The notes beneath the pieces were generated by a model. It made no database searches. It was not told where the DNA came from and worked only from the letters and a program-made list of their open reading frames with translations. DNA of 63,878 nt from contig DJRQ01000038.1 in NCBI GenBank assembly GCA_002440125.1, positions 10,060 through 73,937 on the forward strand. Direction: 5' to 3'. The position numbers and the translations under genes are program-made. The DNA comes from Caryophanales bacterium UBA6356. Lineage in GTDB: Bacteria > Bacillota_I > Bacilli_A > RFN20 > CAG-826. Shown in pieces: positions 60,221-63,878 of the stretch (position 1 is the first letter of the stretch; the number at the start of each line of letters is the position of its first letter).

Positions 60221-61861
60221 TTATTTTTTAGACCAAGTAAAGCCGAACAGCGCTTGGCCGTCCCCACCGAGTTCCACCACTTCATGCTCGATGATAATTT
60301 TTTGTATTTCGATACAAAATACATTGATTCTGTCTATGGCGATAAAGATCTGCTTTTCAGCTTTGTTATAAAGCTTGAATAATCCTTCAACCGGTTCATC
60401 CCATATGTTCTTAAACAGCATAGAATCATTGATGATAAATGGAAGGGGGGTCAAATCCAGGATGGCAAGGTCAAACAAAATCAGGCTTTTATATTCCGTT
60501 CCCGTGCCTTTGTCGTTTGGAGTTTTATAGCTGTAATGGCTAAAATCAGCAAGCTTCAAAGAGGGTGGCATCCTCTTCTCTAGGTAAATGCAATCGTTCA
60601 ATTCATTCAGTTTAGCGTTTATTGCATTTTCCATTTCAAGCAAAACATATCCGTAATCATCGTTCATTTGCCGGCTAATATTGCCGGCTTTTTCCTTCAT
60701 GCTTTTCACTTTTTCGAACAAAGAAATCTGACTTTCGAGTGTTTGGATTTCGTTCTTCTTTTTATAAAGAGTATCCAAGAATGTTTTCGGGATTCTCGGA
60801 GAGACGTTGTTTTTCAACAGTTCGGCATTGATTTCATCTATTCTCTTTTGGATTTCGTTTATTTTGTAAGAAAGTTCTTCTTTTTGCGCATTTACTTCTT
60901 GATTGACGGTTTTACTCAGCTGCTTTTGGAATTCGTTCATTTCCAAAATCGGTTTCAAATCAATTTCAGGAAATAATGTGACAAGTTTTTGCCTATCCTC
61001 TTCGTCCATGAGCAAGGAATCCCCCGTCATTTCTTGCAACGTTTTAAGCTGGATAGATAACGATTTTTTCTCTCTATAAAGATAGATTTGCTCCGATTTG
61101 AGATCGATGTCCCTTTGGGAAATGGTTTCATCTATCGATATAGACGCTCGATTCTGTTCGTTTACCATCTTCTCGACTTCATCTTGCAGTCTCTTAATCT
61201 CTTGTTTTGCCTCCTCCAACGCTGAAAACGTCTTGATGGGAGAATAAACGATGTTGTATTTCTGCGCCTCGTCCATTGCTTTCTTGGCTTTCTTCGCTTC
61301 CGCGACTTTTTGAATCGATTCTTCGACGATGCTTGTTTTTCCGAACAAATCGATCAAAACGCTGATGCCATTTTCATCTGTCGCATCGTTTGCGTAAGTC
61401 TTCAGCGGTTTATTGACATCATAATTGTTCTTCCCATGAACCCTGGAAAAGGCGTCCACCAAAGCTCGGAACGTCTTTTTTGTGGACGTTCCGAAATATT
61501 TTTCCTTTAGGAACGCACATAGTTCACCAATTGGCTTTTTGTCACTGATTTTGCCGTATGAACTGTCGCAATCATAAAAATGTCCGAAATCAGCTGTGTC
61601 CCTACAAAAATGATATTCAATGTTATCGAATTCGAATGTAAAGCAAATGACATGGTCTCCTATGTTTTGCCTCACGTCAGAATCTTTGACACAATAGGCG
61701 TTCCCGCCAAAGCAAAAGTCAACAATGAGCAACAAGCTAGATTTGCCGATGGAATTCAAGGCATCGTTTGCGCCGACCACACAATTCAGCCCGTTTAGAA
61801 AATGAATGGTTTTGTTCGGAATATGATCCGAAAACTTTTCACATTTGATTTCTTTTAGCAT
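60221..61861 (-). CDS. ABC-3C system ATPase with DUF2326 domain
   Basis: 546 residues, RecN/SMC-like. N-terminal half-ATPase with P-loop GANDALNSIGKSS (about 31-43) containing an insertion typical of the group, and FCFGGN; a long coiled coil about 190-400 (KEELSYKINEIQKRIDEINAELLKN and others); C-terminal DUF2326 part with GTGTEYKSLILFDLAIL and PFIINDS (Walker B region near 445-470) and a final hydrophobic-acidic tail. GGGAGG lies 7 nt upstream. Overlaps the middle-component gene by 7 nt. Energises the three-component conflict system. Confidence 0.85.
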   Translation of the reverse strand: MLKEIKCEKFSDHIPNKTIHFLNGLNCVVGANDALNSIGKSSLLLIVDFCFGGNAYCVKDSDVRQNIGDHVICFTFEFDNIEYHFCRDTADFGHFYDCDSSYGKISDKKPIGELCAFLKEKYFGTSTKKTFRALVDAFSRVHGKNNYDVNKPLKTYANDATDENGISVLIDLFGKTSIVEESIQKVAEAKKAKKAMDEAQKYNIVYSPIKTFSALEEAKQEIKRLQDEVEKMVNEQNRASISIDETISQRDIDLKSEQIYLYREKKSLSIQLKTLQEMTGDSLLMDEEDRQKLVTLFPEIDLKPILEMNEFQKQLSKTVNQEVNAQKEELSYKINEIQKRIDEINAELLKNNVSPRIPKTFLDTLYKKKNEIQTLESQISLFEKVKSMKEKAGNISRQMNDDYGYVLLEMENAINAKLNELNDCIYLEKRMPPSLKLADFSHYSYKTPNDKGTGTEYKSLILFDLAILDLTPLPFIINDSMLFKNIWDEPVEGLFKLYNKAEKQIFIAIDRINVFCIEIQKIIIEHEVVELGGDGQALFGFTWSKK

Positions 61862-62070
61862 TTTCTAATCCTCCCATCTTTGAGTAATTCCACCTTTTGA
61901 ATTGCGAATAAAGCGCTCATGCCATCAAGAAATTCTTTTGCGTTCATCTTCGAAGAAACCTTAATGTAAATTTCGGTCGGAAACATATCATTGTTGATAG
62001 CATTCAAAATTTCGGCCATGTGATAGATGACTGTTGTTTTGTATCGATTTACCTTATTTGGAAATTTCAT
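61855..62070 (-). CDS. ABC-3C middle component (small)
   Basis: 71 residues: KFPNKVNRYKTTVIYHMAEI, PTEIYIKVSSKMNAKEFLDGM and FAIQKVELLKDGRIRKC. The pattern of a small alpha/beta protein between an effector-like protein and a DUF2326 ATPase fits the middle component (MC6-like) of ABC-3C systems. GAGGTG precedes the ATG; the gene overlaps both neighbours (17 nt and 7 nt). Confidence 0.75.
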   Translation of the reverse strand: MKFPNKVNRYKTTVIYHMAEILNAINNDMFPTEIYIKVSSKMNAKEFLDGMSALFAIQKVELLKDGRIRKC

Positions 62071-63136
62071 GGAACACCTCGCAGCTTTGAACGAAATAGG
62101 AAACGATGATTTCCGCTATTGATTGTTCGCAGCTTGCAGCTCTGGATACTTGATTAACAAGGCAATTGAAAATGGCCTCTCTATTATCGGAAACTTTCTC
62201 CGCTTTCAAAAAAGCGATTTTAATCGACGCAGAGAGAAACTCATACGATCGTTTATCTTCCCCGTCTAATTCTCCAAAAGTGTCATAAAGCGTGGAAAAG
62301 TAAGAAGACACGTTCATTTTGATTTTAGCATAAAGAGCAAAGTCCCCCTTTTTATCGATTTTTTGGCTTATCTTGAGGCTCTTCATGCTCAGTTTAACTT
62401 TTGTGTCATTTCTTTGCCTCAATAGACAATCGATCGCCGCCATAAGCTTTTCATTGATTTCGATGGAACCGGTTTGCTTTCGGAGATTATTCTTTTCCTC
62501 AAATGACTTTTTAATCTTCGCCAAATCCTTGCCTAATGAACCATTTCTGCACTTTTCGGCACATTTTCTGCAAAGCCCTATTGATTTTGTGACGCCGCAT
62601 GGCGATGAGCCATCTACTCCGATTGCAACGATCGCATTCTCTTTAGAGGAATCCATATCGAGCGGGCGAGCACAGGTCGGACAAATACCGGCATCTTCCT
62701 GGAAAAGTTCAGAGCGCAGCGTGGCTGTCCCTTCCAGTTGAGCACTCCGAAACAAAGCGGAATTGTCCAAAATTATCTTCCGCAACAAATTAGAAACTTC
62801 CTCGGCAAAATTTTCTTTTGTGACGTTCCCGTCATAGCAACCAAAAGTGCTCACGAAGTCATCCAAAGCATAGCCTTGGATTTGGGTCTTTAAAACCTCA
62901 ATCAAATCCGACATATCCAAAAAGGGATATATCTTTTCCGCCACTTTTGAAATCGAATACACCCCGTTGCAAAGGTTCCTTTTTTGCTTCGCCGACATAT
63001 GGGCAATTTCTTCCCTCAGACCCTCATTCTCCGATGTGATCGAGTTCAAAATCAGCAAATCAAAAAGTACTTCCTTGCTTTTGCATATCCCTTTTAAGAA
63101 TGGGTGAATCAACCTGCACAAGTCTGAAAATGTCAT
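62054..63136 (-). CDS. ABC-3C effector-like protein with zinc treble-clef region
   Basis: 360 residues from ATG 63136; a GTG at 63175 gives 13 more residues. The N-terminal half is helical. At about 154-210 lies ICPTCARPL...VDGSSPCGV..IGLCRKCAEKC, two CxxC pairs arranged like the zinc ribbon of HNH nucleases, but where HNH has D-H there is D-G, so the catalytic His is absent. The C-terminal 130 residues are helical, as in the CTDs of ABC-3C effectors. First gene of the ABC-3C operon, divergent from the DUF4417 gene. Confidence 0.65.
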   Translation of the reverse strand: MTFSDLCRLIHPFLKGICKSKEVLFDLLILNSITSENEGLREEIAHMSAKQKRNLCNGVYSISKVAEKIYPFLDMSDLIEVLKTQIQGYALDDFVSTFGCYDGNVTKENFAEEVSNLLRKIILDNSALFRSAQLEGTATLRSELFQEDAGICPTCARPLDMDSSKENAIVAIGVDGSSPCGVTKSIGLCRKCAEKCRNGSLGKDLAKIKKSFEEKNNLRKQTGSIEINEKLMAAIDCLLRQRNDTKVKLSMKSLKISQKIDKKGDFALYAKIKMNVSSYFSTLYDTFGELDGEDKRSYEFLSASIKIAFLKAEKVSDNREAIFNCLVNQVSRAASCEQSIAEIIVSYFVQSCEVFHEISK

Positions 63137-63292
63137 TATTTGAAACTTCCCCGAACTTCCCTCGACTTCCTTCACTACCCTAGGGAAAAGGCCCGATTTT
63201 GTAATCTATCTCCTGACCACGAGTAATTTCGGTAATCGATGACAATATTGTACCAAAAGAATCGTGGCGCCCATACCTTTAGGAGATATTGA
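63137..63292. promoter_or_regulatory. Divergent region between ABC-3C and DUF4417 genes
   Basis: Contains the perfect palindrome ACAATATTGT (63242-63251) midway between the two genes; read leftward it provides TACAAT, a good -10 candidate. AGGAGATATT precedes the DUF4417 ATG. A common operator for both genes is possible. Confidence 0.4.
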
Positions 63293-63878
63293 ATGAAAAA
63301 AATTATCATTGACGATGGCTTCCAGGACTACTTGGCGGAAGGAGCCAAATTTGAAGGGAAAGATGGCATCCCTTGCCTATTGAATCAAAAACATGCCATC
63401 CCAACATCCCTTATTCCATTTGATAAAGCGAGAGCTGCTAAAGAGAAGCATGGGTATCTGCATTTCTATATCCATGACTGCAAGTACGGCGACTTTTTAA
63501 CGAACACACGGAAATACGATGGGATAGTTTCGCAATACGACGGAATCATCACCCCAGACCCAACCATCACCATTGGAATGCCCCATTGCATACAAGCAAC
63601 TTCGACTTATATGAATCGGGCCATCGGCTATTACGAACAATGCAGAGGCATTTCCGTGATTCCGAACGTTCGATGGGGCGACTCTACGACATTTGACTTT
63701 TGCTTTCTTGGCATTCCAAAGCAATCCGTTGTCGCTATAAGCACACACGGCGCCATTGCCAAGGATAAGTCCAACCAAAATCTCCTCAGGCGAATCTTCA
63801 AAGATGGTTTAAGGAAAATGCTTGAGGTTCTAGAGCCGACGGATGTCTTGGTTTATGGCCGTATGCCATCAGATATTT
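63293..63878 (+). CDS. DUF4417 domain protein (3' end cut by window)
   Basis: 195 visible residues, open to the window edge, with AGGAG 8 nt before the ATG. The segments HFYIHDCKYGDFLTNTRKY, YDGIITPDPTITIGMP, NRAIGYYEQCRGISVIPNVR, WGDSTTFDFCFLGIPKQSVV and VLVYGR are the conserved DUF4417 pattern (IPNVRWGD, FDGIP). The family occurs in phages, mobile elements and gut bacteria; biochemical role unknown. Divergent from the ABC-3C genes. Confidence 0.85.
   Translation, partial: MKKIIIDDGFQDYLAEGAKFEGKDGIPCLLNQKHAIPTSLIPFDKARAAKEKHGYLHFYIHDCKYGDFLTNTRKYDGIVSQYDGIITPDPTITIGMPHCIQATSTYMNRAIGYYEQCRGISVIPNVRWGDSTTFDFCFLGIPKQSVVAISTHGAIAKDKSNQNLLRRIFKDGLRKMLEVLEPTDVLVYGRMPSDI

Overview
The window looks like a chromosome segment of an uncultured low-GC Gram-positive bacterium of the Bacilli/Mollicutes-related gut lineages (RF39, RFN20 or Erysipelotrichales-like). 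That placement is an inference from AAGGAGG-type ribosome binding sites, many LxSC/GAC-type lipoproteins, a pyrophosphate-type phosphofructokinase, a PotABCD operon with outsized subunits, and FeoAAB. TGG encodes Trp and TGA is used as a stop, so the standard bacterial code applies.

Layout. 1-4.7 kb: a giant DUF4011 helicase-nuclease (minus strand, cut by the left edge), a candidate single-gene defence factor. 5.1-7.7 kb: purA-purB. 7.8-12.5 kb: metal homeostasis, with a DtxR-type iron regulator facing feoA-feoA2-feoB-small membrane protein, then a ZIP transporter and an HMA protein. 12.7-16.3 kb: a heterodimeric ABC exporter. 16.4-19.8 kb: a two-gene exported-protein operon whose first gene carries a G9 tract in its signal region. 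20-26 kb: tyrosine phosphatase, tRNA-Arg/tRNA-Pro, endonuclease I lipoprotein, CotH lipoprotein, and a DUF4143 ATPase preceded by 23-bp tandem repeats. 26-35 kb: a three-gene operon of large surface lipoproteins, tRNA-Cys, and a further lipoprotein. 35-42 kb: phosphofructokinase and potABCD. 42-52.5 kb: thioredoxin-like lipoprotein, an IS-like scar, a MacB-type transporter, peptidases PepC and PepT, tRNA-Gln, an ArsP_2-type permease operon with a 47-residue gene, and a Mrp ATPase. 52.5-55.4 kb: csoR-copA copper operon in which copZ is fused in frame to copA but keeps its own ribosome binding site. 55.4-57.5 kb: adenosine deaminase and DegV.

57.5-63.9 kb is an accessory, defence-like region. 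It holds an AlbA_2-type DNA-binding regulator flanked on both sides by helically phased ATTCTTCCA boxes, the decayed remnant of a second AlbA_2-family gene with a different inverted repeat, a three-gene ABC-3C conflict system (zinc-finger effector-like protein, small middle component, DUF2326 ATPase), and a divergent DUF4417 gene cut by the right edge.

The most notable observations are the phased operator arrays around the AlbA_2 gene, the copA/copZ internal start, the G9 tract, and the repeat-preceded DUF4143 ATPase. Function names rest on motif recognition by eye; no database search was run.
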